From the NCBI GenBank assembly GCA_029688905.1, contig JARULB010000003.1:62001-126000 (forward strand): a stretch of 64,000 bases of DNA, read 5' to 3'. The notes beneath the pieces are model-generated. The model ran no database searches and had not been told where the DNA came from. It saw nothing but the letters and a program-made list of their open reading frames with translations. How positions within the stretch are numbered: the stretch's first letter is position 1; each line of letters begins with the position of its first letter. Positions 19,499 through 29,150 of this stretch are shown in pieces. The position numbers and the translations under genes are program-made. The DNA is from Balneolales bacterium ANBcel1 (GTDB taxonomy: Bacteria; Bacteroidota; Rhodothermia; Balneolales; Natronogracilivirgulaceae).

Positions 19499-20761
19499 AT
19501 GGCAAAGCCCGAAGAAAAAAATTTTGACTCCATCGAAGCGGCGATTGAAGACATCAAAGCCGGTAAGATGGTGATCGTCGTCGATGACGAAGACCGTGAG
19601 AACGAAGGCGATTTTGTGATGGCGGCCGAGAAAGTCACGCCGGAACATATCAACACCATGGTCACCTACGGCCGCGGCCTGGTCTGCGTGCCTGTGACCC
19701 GCCAGCGGGCATACGAGCTCAGTCTGGAGCCGATGGTTGTGAAGAACACCGACTCGATGGAGACCGCCTTCACCGTTTCGGTGGATCACCGCCCCGGAAC
19801 CACGACCGGTATATCGGCGGCCGACAGGGCCAGGACCATACAGGCTTTGATTGATCCGGAAGCCGGTGCGTCTGATTTCCGCAGACCGGGACACGTTTTT
19901 CCCCTCATCAGTCGCGAAGGCGGGGTGCTGCGCCGGGCCGGGCATACCGAAGCGGCCATCGATCTGGCCAAGCTGGCCGGCTGCCGGGAAGGCGGAGTCA
20001 TTTGCGAGATCATGAACGACGACGGCTCCATGGCACGGCTCGATGACCTGAAGAGCGTCGCCCGGAAATTTGACATGAAGCTGATCACGATCAAGGATCT
20101 GATCAGCTACCGCATGAAAAACGAAAGCCTGGTGCGGGAAGCCATCAACATTGAGCTGCCAACGATCTACGGTGATTTTCGCCTGCACGCCTTCGAGGAA
20201 AAACTCACGGGTGCCGTGCATCTCGCACTGGTCAAGGGCAAATGGAGTGAGAACGAGCCGGTGCTGGTGCGGGTTCACTCGCTGTGCATGACCGGTGATG
20301 TGTTCGGATCCAAACGGTGTGACTGCGGCGAGCAGCTGCATGCCGCGCTTCGCATGGTCGATGAAACCGGCGCAGGTGCAGTGCTATATATGAATCAGGA
20401 GGGGCGGGGCATCGGACTCGTTAACAAACTGCGGGCTTACAAGCTACAGGAAGAAGGGCTGGATACGGTGGAGGCCAACGAAGCGCTCGGGTTCAAATCC
20501 GATTTACGTGACTACGGCATCGGCGCGCAGATGCTGCGCTCTCTTGGCGTCCGAAAAATGCGGCTTATCACCAACAACCCCGCAAAGCGGGTCGGCCTGG
20601 TGGGGTACGGACTCGAAATCGTCGAGCGCGTACCTATTGAAACCGAAACCTATCCCGAAAATTTGCGCTATCTGAAGACGAAACGGGACCGTATGGGCCA
20701 CGACCTGCACAATATCGATCCCCACGATCAGCTGGATATTTTGAAAAGCATTCTGCACTGA
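19499..20761 (+). CDS. ribBA: Bifunctional riboflavin enzyme RibBA
   Basis: A 420 aa fusion catalysing both entry steps of riboflavin synthesis. The N-terminal 3,4-dihydroxy-2-butanone-4-phosphate synthase (about 5-205) has [20 protein letters not shown] and [13 protein letters not shown]. The C-terminal GTP cyclohydrolase II (about 210-415) has the zinc site in [12 protein letters not shown] and the GTP loop [14 protein letters not shown]. The frame is open from 19463, but the Met at 19499 (MAKPEEKNF) fits known N-termini. Confidence 0.97.
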   Translation: MAKPEEKNFDSIEAAIEDIKAGKMVIVVDDEDRENEGDFVMAAEKVTPEHINTMVTYGRGLVCVPVTRQRAYELSLEPMVVKNTDSMETAFTVSVDHRPGTTTGISAADRARTIQALIDPEAGASDFRRPGHVFPLISREGGVLRRAGHTEAAIDLAKLAGCREGGVICEIMNDDGSMARLDDLKSVARKFDMKLITIKDLISYRMKNESLVREAINIELPTIYGDFRLHAFEEKLTGAVHLALVKGKWSENEPVLVRVHSLCMTGDVFGSKRCDCGEQLHAALRMVDETGAGAVLYMNQEGRGIGLVNKLRAYKLQEEGLDTVEANEALGFKSDLRDYGIGAQMLRSLGVRKMRLITNNPAKRVGLVGYGLEIVERVPIETETYPENLRYLKTKRDRMGHDLHNIDPHDQLDILKSILH

Positions 20762-20810
20762 CCTGACCGTTGGAGCTGGTCACTGGCCACAGGCACGGCG
20801 AATTCCCGTG

Positions 20811-21221
20811 CTATCCGTCACCGCCCGTTGTTTTCTCCAGCATCTCTTCCAGCCCCTTCCAGAAAAGATCCACACAGTCAATCCGCATCGGAAACTGCTT
20901 CACTTCACCGAGCGCGGCCCATTCCGGGCGCTTCGGCTCTTCGGCGCCGGACCGGTCACGCAGCCAACTGCGAAAAGATCCGGTATTGCGCCGTATTTCA
21001 TGAATGGATGAACCGCTCAGGGTTGAGCAGCCAACGGAAGCCGAGGCCAGACAATAGAAGCAACCGCTGCCTTCAAAGCGGATTTCGGGGAGATGATCGC
21101 CGGAACGCTTTGCGGTAATCAGAACCCGGTCACCGCATTTCCGGTTGACTGCTTCATGGCGAAGATCCGGCAGATCCACCACCCCGCGATTTCTCGGGTT
21201 TTTATAGTGGTCAATGAGCAT
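20811..21221 (-). CDS. SufU/IscU-like Fe-S cluster scaffold protein
   Basis: A 136 aa NifU-N family protein. The N-terminus LIDHYKNPRNRG is diagnostic. Three cysteines sit where scaffold ligands are expected: KCGDRV, GSGCFYCLASAS, and RIDCVDLFW near the C-terminus, as in SufU (RxxCxxLxW). Normal homologues have Pro-x-Cys-Gly-Asp and a single Cys in the middle motif, so the extra Cys (GCFYC) and Arg-Lys before CGD are departures. It overlaps the 3' end of lspA by 11 bases, so it is translationally coupled to it; no other suf genes are here. Confidence 0.8.
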   Translation of the reverse strand: MLIDHYKNPRNRGVVDLPDLRHEAVNRKCGDRVLITAKRSGDHLPEIRFEGSGCFYCLASASVGCSTLSGSSIHEIRRNTGSFRSWLRDRSGAEEPKRPEWAALGEVKQFPMRIDCVDLFWKGLEEMLEKTTGGDG

Positions 21222-21861
21222 CCCTGTCCGGACTCACGTCCGGTTTTTCCTCCGGGTCATGGTCAGGCCGGCCGACCTCATCCTGTTCCCCGCCGGATAT
21301 GACAGGCTCCTGCGGCGCATCCTGTTCCTGCTCTCGGGCCGTATACTCCGGCAACAACTTTCTATGAAACACGATCAGGGTTACGATGGCAACGGAAATA
21401 GCGCTGTCGGCGACATTGAAGATATACGGGAAAACATCGAACCCGCCGACATTCAGTTTGAAATGGATAAAATCAACGACATGTCCATCAAGAAAACTGC
21501 CATAACCGCCGATCCGTGCCTGAAAGAGCCGGTCGGTGATGTTACCCAGCGCTCCGCCTACAATCATCCCCATACAGATCAGATAACCGGTGCCTGCCGG
21601 TTTCAGCGTTTTCCAGACATAGGCCAGAATGATAAACATGGCCGCGATGGCAATCAGGCTGATGACCCAGGTCTCCGCCCAGTGTATCCCGAGCGCCATG
21701 CCGGGATTCTTTGTGAAATTAAACGCAAGCCACCCCTCTATCACTGTATAGTTATGCAGCTCCGGGGTAGTCCGAACCTGGAACTTGGTGATTTGATCGA
21801 TAATCAGAACGGCCAGCGCGACCCCTCCGAACAGAGTGAGCTTCCTCGCGGATGAATTCAA
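21211..21861 (-). CDS. lspA: Lipoprotein signal peptidase LspA
   Basis: A 216 aa aspartyl signal peptidase II that cleaves prolipoproteins in the inner membrane. There are four TM helices. The motifs are IIDQITKF, FNFTKNPGMALG, GGALGNITDRL (catalytic Asp) and VVDFIHF with FNVADSAI (second Asp). A charged tail of about 40 residues extends past the normal end. It is in the order ileS-dksA-lspA-sufU. The many lipoproteins in this window are its substrates. Confidence 0.96.
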   Translation of the reverse strand: MNSSARKLTLFGGVALAVLIIDQITKFQVRTTPELHNYTVIEGWLAFNFTKNPGMALGIHWAETWVISLIAIAAMFIILAYVWKTLKPAGTGYLICMGMIVGGALGNITDRLFQARIGGYGSFLDGHVVDFIHFKLNVGGFDVFPYIFNVADSAISVAIVTLIVFHRKLLPEYTAREQEQDAPQEPVISGGEQDEVGRPDHDPEEKPDVSPDRDAH

Positions 21862-21866
21862 AATAA

Positions 21867-22271
21867 TCAGCGCCGTTTCATTTTGGCTTCAATGCTAATC
21901 TGGGTATGGGGAACGGCTTCAAGGCGACCCTTTGAAATCTTTTTCCCGGTAACTTTGCAAACCCCGTAGGTTTTATTATCGATGCGCTGGATGGCATCAT
22001 CCAGATATTTGATAAATTTTTTGGTACGGTTGAAGAGCATATAGGTCTTCTCGCGCTCCTGGGCATCCGTGCCGGCATCCGCCATGTGGAAAGAGTATGC
22101 CGACTCATCCGATGAGTTTTCGGTACTCTCCTTCAGCGCATCCATCAGGATGTTCAAATCCTTCTCGGCATCATCACGCTTTTTCAGGATAATATTGCGG
22201 AAATGCTCCAGCTCTCCGTCGCTGTACGGGGATACGCGTTCTTCGATATTCTCGTTTTTTTCCTTGCTCAT
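21867..22271 (-). CDS. TraR/DksA-family transcription regulator
   Basis: A 134 aa protein with an N-terminal coiled-coil hairpin (about 15-90) and a C-terminal zinc-finger-like fold, TYGVCKVTGKKISKGRLEAVPHTQISIEAK. Only one of the four zinc Cys remains, as I recall for other Bacteroidota members, so zinc binding is unlikely. The family binds RNA polymerase through its secondary channel. The frame runs from 22376, but Met at 22271 (MSKEKNENIEE) is the natural start, 13 bases after the ileS stop. Confidence 0.88.
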   Translation of the reverse strand: MSKEKNENIEERVSPYSDGELEHFRNIILKKRDDAEKDLNILMDALKESTENSSDESAYSFHMADAGTDAQEREKTYMLFNRTKKFIKYLDDAIQRIDNKTYGVCKVTGKKISKGRLEAVPHTQISIEAKMKRR

Positions 22272-22284
22272 AGCTGCGAAGGAT

Positions 22285-25200
22285 TTAATAGTTACTGTTA
22301 CGTTGGATCGCAATGGTACACATTTTACCGCCAATTTCCCACTGCTTGGTAAAATCTGACTCATCGGCCGTTCCAAACTGAACGGATTCGGCCAGGGTTT
22401 CGCTTTTTACATACTCATTCATGAACTGAATCGATGACTTCAACTCTTCGTCACCGTCCAGGTACATATCAATGCGGTCGGTAAGCTCAAAATTGGCCTC
22501 CTTCCGCATATTCTGGATACGGTTGACCACTTCACGGGCAATCCCCTCACGGGTCAGTGCCTCGTCCAGTTCCGTATCCAGTGCGACCGTCACACCGTCC
22601 TCAGACTCAACGGACCAGCCTTCCAGTCCGTGACGTGTGACTTCCACATCTTCTTTTGATAACGTTATCGGCTCACCGTCCCCGAGATCAAGAACAATTA
22701 CGCCTTTTTGCTCGAATTCCGAGATTTCTTCGGTTGACCATTTCTGGACGGCAGCTGCAACCGCCTTCATCCGCTTGCCAAGCTTTTTGCCGAGTACCGG
22801 AAAGTTGGGTTTTGCGCTTTTCTGGACTATTCCCGAATCGTCATCTACATATTCGATGCCTTTAACGTTCACCTCATCCAATATAATATGTTTTACGGAT
22901 TCAATTGCCAAATGCTGCTCTTCGTTGCTGGCCGGAACTATAAGCCGTTTCAGGGGCTGCCTGACGTTGACGTTAATCTTGTTCCGAATCCGCAGGACGA
23001 TGGATGAGATCGTTCTCGCCAGATCCATCCGGTATTCGAGATCACGGTCAATGGCAGTTTCCTCGACCGTCGGGTAGAAAGTCAGGTGCACCGACTCCTC
23101 CTCAAACTCCGTAACCGTATTCAGGTTCCGGTACAGCCATTCGCTTATAAAGGGGGCGACGGGGCTTGCCACTTTGGCCAGGTTCACCAGGCACTCGTAC
23201 AGGGTCTGGTACGCCGCCGTCTTGTCGAGGCTTTTTCCTTCCCGCCAGAACCGGCGCCGGCTGCGCCGCACATACCAGTTGCTCAGGTCGTCGGCAAATC
23301 GCTCCACTTCCCGAACGGCCCGGGTCGGCTCATAATCGTCCATGAACGAGTCCACCTTCTTGATGGTGGTAAACTGCCGGGATATGATCCAGCGGTCCAT
23401 TTCGCTCCGTTCGGAGTACGGAATCGGAACCCCTGAAAAGGTCCATTTGTCGATATTGGCGTACATGGCCAGGAACGAGTAGGTGCTCACCAGTGTGTTG
23501 AAAAACTTGCGCTGGGTCTCCTGAAGGCCTTCTTCACTGAATTTGAGGTTATCCCATGGCGAAGAGTTGCTCATCATGTACCAGCGGGCGGTATCGGCGC
23601 CATACTTGCCGATCACATCGAACGGGTCCACGGAGTTACCCTTGGATTTGCTCATTTTCTCGCCTTTCGCATCCAGAACGAGGCCGTTCGAAACCACGTT
23701 GTGATAGGCCGGCGAATCGAACAGAATGGTGGATATGGCGTGCAGCGTATAGAACCAGCCGCGGGTCTGATCCACTCCTTCGGCGATAAAATCGGCGGGA
23801 AATGTCTCCTTGAACAGCGCTTTGTTCTCGAACGGGTAGTGACGCTGGGCAAAGGGCATGGCACCGGAATCGAACCAGACATCCAGCAGATCGGGAATGC
23901 GCCGCATGGTGCCGCCGTCTTTCGCCTTCCAGGTAATTTCATCAATATAGGGGCGATGCAGATCGATCTCCCTGTCGGAGTCGATACCGCCTTTTTCCCT
24001 CAATTCCTCAATACTGCCAATGCACACGACTTCGTCGGGGTTGTTATCGTTTACCCAGAGGGGGAGCGGAGTCCCCCAGTAGCGCTGGCGGGAAATGGCC
24101 CAGTCCACGTTATTCTCCAGCCAGACACCGAAGCGTCCGGAGCCGGTGCTGGGCGGCTTCCAGTTGATCTTGTTGTTGATCTCCACCATCCGATCGCGTA
24201 TCTGAGTGGTTTTGATAAACCATGACTCTACCGGATAGGACATCAGCGGGGTGCCCTTTCTCCAGTCGTGCGGATAATTGTGGACATACGTCTCGTGCCG
24301 GTACATCCTGCCGCGCTCCTTGATATCCCGGGCTATGTGCTTGTCGGCATCCTTGAACCACTGACCGGCATAATCATGAACCCGCTCATCGAAACGGCCT
24401 TCGCGCGTTACCGGGTTGAACATCGGAATGCCCTCCCGCTTGCAGACGTCATAGTCATCGGCACCAAACGCCGGGGCGATATGCACAATACCGGTTCCAT
24501 CTTCCAGAGTTACGAAATCGGCCGGCACGACTCGCCACGCCTGCTTTCTGTCGATTTCCTCAAGCGCATACGGAAACATCGGCTCGTAGGTTCGCCCGAC
24601 CAGGTCGGCCCCCTTCATCTCGGCTACAATTTCATATCCGTCCTTGATGACAGCCGGCAGCAATCCCTTTGCGAGATAATAGAAAACATCGGTGTCACCC
24701 TCACGCACCTTCACCTTGACATAATCCAGCTCCGGATGAACCGCCAGCACCATGTTGGAGATCAGCGTCCAGGGCGTGGTGGTCCATGCCATGAAGCTGG
24801 TGTTTTCCTCTCCATCCACCGGAAATGTGACAAATACCGACGGATCCTGTACCTCTTTGTACCCCAGACTCACTTCGTGGGAACTGAGAACGGTTCCGCT
24901 GCCGGGGGAGTACCACTGGATCTTGTACCCCTTGTAGATGAGGCCCTTGTCGAACATCTGGCGAAGCGCCCACCAGACAGACTCAATATATTTATTGTCG
25001 TAGGTGATGTAGGGATCCTCCAGATCCACCCAGTACCCCATCCGGTCGGTAAGGCGATTCCACTCGTCGGTGTACCGCAGCACACTTTCCCGGCATTTCT
25101 CATTGTATTTGGCAATACCGTAATCCTCGACCTGCGAACGGCCCTGAAGTCCGAGTTCCTTCTCAACTTCGATCTCGACGGGAAGTCCGTGGGTATCCCA

Positions 25201-25458
25201 TCCCCCCTTACGGTCCACTTTACACCCTTTCAGTGTCTTGTAGCGACAGAAAAGGTCCTTGACGGTACGGGACATCATGTGATGGATGCCGGGCCTGCCG
25301 TTGGCTGTGGGCGGCCCCTCGTAAAAGGTAAACGGAATTCCATCCTGGCGGGTGGACACACTCTTCCTGAATACACCGTTTTTCTTCCAGTACTCCAGAA
25401 CTTCCAACTCCGCTCTGGGGTATTGCAACTGTTTGACTTCCTTGAATTTCTTACTCAT
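22285..25458 (-). CDS. ileS: Isoleucyl-tRNA synthetase
   Basis: A 1057 aa class I synthetase that charges tRNA-Ile. The HIGH motif appears as GRPGIHHM near residue 55 and the KMSKS loop as KMSKSKGN near 605. An editing domain is inserted between them (WTTTPWTLISNMVLAV, HIAPAFGADDYDV). A C-terminal anticodon-binding domain follows (SDLSNWYVRRSRRRFWREG onward). The length and features resemble the longer eukaryote-like IleRS type, often linked to mupirocin resistance; this typing is from memory of the family. It is the first gene of ileS-dksA-lspA-sufU. Confidence 0.97.
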   Translation of the reverse strand: MSKKFKEVKQLQYPRAELEVLEYWKKNGVFRKSVSTRQDGIPFTFYEGPPTANGRPGIHHMMSRTVKDLFCRYKTLKGCKVDRKGGWDTHGLPVEIEVEKELGLQGRSQVEDYGIAKYNEKCRESVLRYTDEWNRLTDRMGYWVDLEDPYITYDNKYIESVWWALRQMFDKGLIYKGYKIQWYSPGSGTVLSSHEVSLGYKEVQDPSVFVTFPVDGEENTSFMAWTTTPWTLISNMVLAVHPELDYVKVKVREGDTDVFYYLAKGLLPAVIKDGYEIVAEMKGADLVGRTYEPMFPYALEEIDRKQAWRVVPADFVTLEDGTGIVHIAPAFGADDYDVCKREGIPMFNPVTREGRFDERVHDYAGQWFKDADKHIARDIKERGRMYRHETYVHNYPHDWRKGTPLMSYPVESWFIKTTQIRDRMVEINNKINWKPPSTGSGRFGVWLENNVDWAISRQRYWGTPLPLWVNDNNPDEVVCIGSIEELREKGGIDSDREIDLHRPYIDEITWKAKDGGTMRRIPDLLDVWFDSGAMPFAQRHYPFENKALFKETFPADFIAEGVDQTRGWFYTLHAISTILFDSPAYHNVVSNGLVLDAKGEKMSKSKGNSVDPFDVIGKYGADTARWYMMSNSSPWDNLKFSEEGLQETQRKFFNTLVSTYSFLAMYANIDKWTFSGVPIPYSERSEMDRWIISRQFTTIKKVDSFMDDYEPTRAVREVERFADDLSNWYVRRSRRRFWREGKSLDKTAAYQTLYECLVNLAKVASPVAPFISEWLYRNLNTVTEFEEESVHLTFYPTVEETAIDRDLEYRMDLARTISSIVLRIRNKINVNVRQPLKRLIVPASNEEQHLAIESVKHIILDEVNVKGIEYVDDDSGIVQKSAKPNFPVLGKKLGKRMKAVAAAVQKWSTEEISEFEQKGVIVLDLGDGEPITLSKEDVEVTRHGLEGWSVESEDGVTVALDTELDEALTREGIAREVVNRIQNMRKEANFELTDRIDMYLDGDEELKSSIQFMNEYVKSETLAESVQFGTADESDFTKQWEIGGKMCTIAIQRNSNY

Positions 25459-25671
25459 AAAAAGAGAAAAGGGTTCTCAAAAACACGGGAACTTCACAAG
25501 AGCGTTAATATACGAAATATTTTCCACAGACCGGAAACTACGCCTGGGCACAGAGAATCCCAAAACAATCCTGACTTGTAAAATTCGTTTTGACGATTCA
25601 GGAAAATTTTGAATTATGACGCTTGTTCAACACATTTACCCATCCCAACATCATTTTTAACGTTTTCTGTC

Positions 25672-26196
25672 ATGCAAATCGAAAAGTTACCGAAACTGCG
25701 GGACATCACCGCCGAAGATCCTCTGAAAGTCTGTTTTGTCTGTCTGGGCAACATCTGCAGGAGTCCAACGGCCGAGGGTGTTTTTCAGCATCTGGTTAAC
25801 CGCGAGGGACTTTCGCGCTTTTTTGAAATCGACTCGGCCGGTACCGGGGCCTATCATGTGGGCGAACCCGCGAACAGCAAAAGCCGCAAGGTGGCGGAAC
25901 AGTATGGTGTTACGCTCCAGTCAAGGGCCAGAAAATTCGAATCCTCCGATTATGATTACTTTGACCTGGTCCTGGCCATGGACAAGGAGAATCTTCGCGA
26001 TCTGAAGGGGATGGATCCCGCCCGGTTGCACCAGCAGAAACTGTTTCTCATGAGGGATTTTGACCCGACTCCGGACAACGGCGAGGTGCCGGATCCCTAT
26101 TACGGGGGAATCAACGGGTTTGAGATGGTTTTTGAAATTGTAAAACGCAGTTCTGAAAACCTGCTGAGTCTGATCAGGCCGAATATTCGTCAGTGA
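25672..26196 (+). CDS. Low-molecular-weight protein-tyrosine-phosphatase family
   Basis: A 174 aa phosphatase with the P-loop Cys-x5-Arg in CFVCLGNICRSPTAEG near the N-terminus and the general acid in VPDPYYGG. The start is Met at 25672 (MQIEKLPKL); the frame is open from 25609. It lies 63 bases upstream of a fructosamine-kinase-like gene. Some members of this family act on ribulosamine 5-phosphates rather than phosphotyrosine, and the neighbour makes that role plausible. Confidence 0.93.
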   Translation: MQIEKLPKLRDITAEDPLKVCFVCLGNICRSPTAEGVFQHLVNREGLSRFFEIDSAGTGAYHVGEPANSKSRKVAEQYGVTLQSRARKFESSDYDYFDLVLAMDKENLRDLKGMDPARLHQQKLFLMRDFDPTPDNGEVPDPYYGGINGFEMVFEIVKRSSENLLSLIRPNIRQ

Positions 26197-26259
26197 CCCG
26201 ATGGCCTGACGGAACAGTTCACCGGCCGGACACGCGTCTTTTCCTGCTCATAAATCGTC

Positions 26260-27141
26260 ATGTGTATGATTTCTTCCGACCCTCTTCAGACATACCTGCA
26301 GAAGCGTTTCAACAGCAACATCACCGATCAGCGGCCCGTTGGCGGCGGATGCATCAACGATACCACCCGCCTGAAGCTATCGGACGGCACCACTCTTTTC
26401 GTAAAACGGAACCGGCATTCCCTGCATGACATGTTTGTGAAGGAGGCCAAGGGCCTGCAGCTGCTGGCCGGCGCCACCTCCGGGTTGAGAGTTCCCGAGG
26501 TGGTCGGAATCCTGGAGGATCAACCGTCCGACAGCTCCTGGCTCCTGCTCTCCTTCATCGAGGAAGGCCGGAGTACCGGGGATTTTGACCAGCGATTCGG
26601 CCGCGCCCTGGCGGAGCTCCACCGGCATACCGCCGACAAATACGGCCTCGACCATGACAACTACATCGGCAGGCTCCCGCAAAAGAACGATTACCGGGAG
26701 GAGTGGATTCGCTTTTTTATCGAATGCCGCATTGAACCCCAGTTTGCCATGGCTCGACAGCACGGCTATTTCAGCGGAAATACCCGATCTTCCCTGGATC
26801 AACTTTTCAAGGCGCTGCCCGATTTGATTCCCGATGAGCCGCCTTCGCTGCTGCACGGCGATCTCTGGGGAGGCAATTACTTGTGCGACAACGAAAATCG
26901 TCCGGTTCTGATAGACCCGGCCGTCTACTATGGACACCGGGAAATGGAAATAGCCTTCACCAGAATGTTTGGCGGTTTCGGCAGAGGGTTCTACCAGGGA
27001 TATGAAGAAGCCTGGCCGATGGCGTCCGGTTTTTCACAGCGTCAGGATATCTACAATCTCTACCCGCTGCTGGTGCATGTAAATCTGTTCGGCGGCTCCT
27101 ATGCCTCTCAGGCTGAATCGGTTATCAGGCGTTTTTCTTAG
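26260..27141 (+). CDS. Fructosamine/ketosamine-3-kinase family protein
   Basis: A 293 aa kinase of the aminoglycoside-phosphotransferase-like fold. The N-lobe has GGGCINDTTRLKL and the ATP-binding Lys in LFVKRN. The catalytic loop is LLHGDLWGGNYL and the metal-binding Asp is in PVLIDPAVYYGHREMEIAF, both diagnostic of FN3K-type kinases. They phosphorylate sugar adducts on protein lysines so that the sugar falls off. A deglycation pair with the upstream phosphatase is likely. Met3 (26266) is an alternative start. Confidence 0.92.
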   Translation: MCMISSDPLQTYLQKRFNSNITDQRPVGGGCINDTTRLKLSDGTTLFVKRNRHSLHDMFVKEAKGLQLLAGATSGLRVPEVVGILEDQPSDSSWLLLSFIEEGRSTGDFDQRFGRALAELHRHTADKYGLDHDNYIGRLPQKNDYREEWIRFFIECRIEPQFAMARQHGYFSGNTRSSLDQLFKALPDLIPDEPPSLLHGDLWGGNYLCDNENRPVLIDPAVYYGHREMEIAFTRMFGGFGRGFYQGYEEAWPMASGFSQRQDIYNLYPLLVHVNLFGGSYASQAESVIRRFS

Positions 27142-27391
27142 CCGCGCAGGCCTTAGCCATATGGGCCCGACCATGCGGCCTCTTCCATACCTCACCAGCC
27201 GAACTTCCACCCGTTCCGCCATGATCCTGCCCTGCCGTACCTGGTTGTGCCGGGAATTCCGGCAGCAGGACAGGGATAATGTCTGCGCGCCCTCCGGCAG
27301 ATGACGTTTCCCTCGTACCATTGTTCCCGGCGATTCGTTACTTTAGAAGATTGCGCCTGTTCCGTGAAAAACAGTTCCACACCTACACCCA

Positions 27392-29146
27392 ATGTCTTTT
27401 TTTATCAATCCACACCATATACGGATAATTGCTGTGGCAGCTCTTGCCGCCAGCGTTTTTTCTGCCTGTTCCACAAGTGAGCCGGTAACCGAAACCGGCA
27501 ACGGGATAACCGAAGAGCAAACTGTCCGGGAGAGCGCCGAAATTGAGGCTCGTTCGCTTTTTATTCGCGGGATTACCGCCATGCAGCTGGACGATCTATA
27601 TGTCGCTGAAATCCATCTGAACAAAGCGCATGAGCTAAAACCCGGTGAGCCGGGAATCCTGTTTGCACTGGCGGACCTCTACTACGATCTGGGGGATATG
27701 GTCAACGGGATCCACTACAACCGGCAGGCGGTGGCGCTGGCGCCCGAAAACCGGTGGTATCGCATTCAGTTGGCCCGTGGCCATCACGCCGGCGGCAACT
27801 ACGAAGAGGCAATAAGCCAGCTCGACACCATCCTGCAACAGCGCCCTTCCGACATCGGCATTCTCCGCATGAAGGCCCGTATCCACAATGAGCAGGGCAA
27901 TTACGAAGCCTCGAACCAGACCTATCAGAGAATTCTGGACCTGACCGGTCCCGACCTTACCACCCACTATCAGCGCATCACCAATTTCAACCGGCTGGAT
28001 GACACCAGAGCCGTCATTGACGAGCTCCGGACCGTTCTGCAGCTGGATCCCGGAAATATGAACGCCCTGATGATGCTCAGTCAGCTTTACCTGGATGAAG
28101 GGGCGGATGAAGAAGCGCAAAATGCCCTTGAACAGGCGCTCAAGCGCAACCCCCGAAACCCGGAATTGCTGGTCAATCTGGCCGATATCCACATCGGCAA
28201 CGAGCAATGGGATCAAGCCGGGGCCCTGCTGAATGAGCTGATCAGCGACCCCTCGGTATCTCCGGGCAACAAATTTGAAATCATGCAATTCATCATCAGC
28301 CGGTTTGCAAGCGATCCCGATGACCTGCCGCTCAGGGAAACGGCCGAAACCCTGGTGACTTCACTGCTGGAAACCGAGCCCGACCACGGAATGTCGCACG
28401 CCATGGCGGCGGAATTCTATCTCACCGCGCGAAAGGAGGACAAAGCGCTCCTTCACCTCCGGAAAACCACGGAGCTGATGCCGGAGAATGATGCCGCATG
28501 GCGACAACTCATACAGACCCATTATGTCGCCGGAAATTACGAACAGGCTGTGGAAACCGGGAAGAAAGCCGACGAATACGTACCTGAGGACGCATTCATT
28601 CACTTCTTTGTCGGCGGCTCCTACTTTTTGAAAGCCCGCCTTGAAGAGGCTGCCGTCTGGCTGGCATCGGCCTCGGAGCTGCCGGCACGCCCGCAGTTCC
28701 GGTCGGTGATCCTGGGCACGCTGGCCGACACCTATGCCGCGCTGGAACGCTGGGACCAGGCCGATCTGAACTACGAAGAGGCCATTGCCCTGAACCCTGA
28801 AAACGACGTTGCCCTGAATAACTATGCCTTTTACCTGAGTGAAAGAAACGAACGCCTCGACCAGGCGAAAGAGATGGCTATCAGGGCGCTGGAAATCAAT
28901 CCGGATAACTCCGCCTTCCTGGATACCATGGGCTGGATCTATTTCAAGATGGGAGAGTATGAGAACGCCTACAAGTATATTCGGGCTTCCATCGAAACAG
29001 GCGACGCCAGCGCCGAAGTGTTGGAGCATATGGGAGATGTATACGACAAGCTGGGAGAGCCGGACCGGGCCCATTACTGGTGGCAAAAAGCGCTGGAAGA
29101 GGACGAATCGCGCACACATCTCAAAGAGCGCCTTCATATCAATTGA
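27392..29146 (+). CDS. Tetratricopeptide-repeat lipoprotein
   Basis: A 584 aa protein with a lipobox (SVFSAC) followed by about twelve TPR units from residue 55 to the end. Clear units include LFALADLYYDLGDMVNGIHY, LLVNLADIHIGNEQWDQA and FLDTMGWIYFKMGEYENAY. It is probably an outer-membrane-anchored scaffold for protein assembly. It is followed 4 bases later by a DUF4292 lipoprotein gene and then an EnvC-like gene, an order I recall from other Bacteroidota, suggesting a cell-envelope role. The exact partner is unknown. Confidence 0.9.
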   Translation: MSFFINPHHIRIIAVAALAASVFSACSTSEPVTETGNGITEEQTVRESAEIEARSLFIRGITAMQLDDLYVAEIHLNKAHELKPGEPGILFALADLYYDLGDMVNGIHYNRQAVALAPENRWYRIQLARGHHAGGNYEEAISQLDTILQQRPSDIGILRMKARIHNEQGNYEASNQTYQRILDLTGPDLTTHYQRITNFNRLDDTRAVIDELRTVLQLDPGNMNALMMLSQLYLDEGADEEAQNALEQALKRNPRNPELLVNLADIHIGNEQWDQAGALLNELISDPSVSPGNKFEIMQFIISRFASDPDDLPLRETAETLVTSLLETEPDHGMSHAMAAEFYLTARKEDKALLHLRKTTELMPENDAAWRQLIQTHYVAGNYEQAVETGKKADEYVPEDAFIHFFVGGSYFLKARLEEAAVWLASASELPARPQFRSVILGTLADTYAALERWDQADLNYEEAIALNPENDVALNNYAFYLSERNERLDQAKEMAIRALEINPDNSAFLDTMGWIYFKMGEYENAYKYIRASIETGDASAEVLEHMGDVYDKLGEPDRAHYWWQKALEEDESRTHLKERLHIN

Positions 29147-29150
29147 TGTC

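Noticed and set aside
19493-20341. 282-codon minus-strand frame
   Set aside because: Antisense to ribBA; no domain recognised.
24268-25581. 437-codon plus-strand frame
   Set aside because: Antisense to ileS, which has all its signature motifs.
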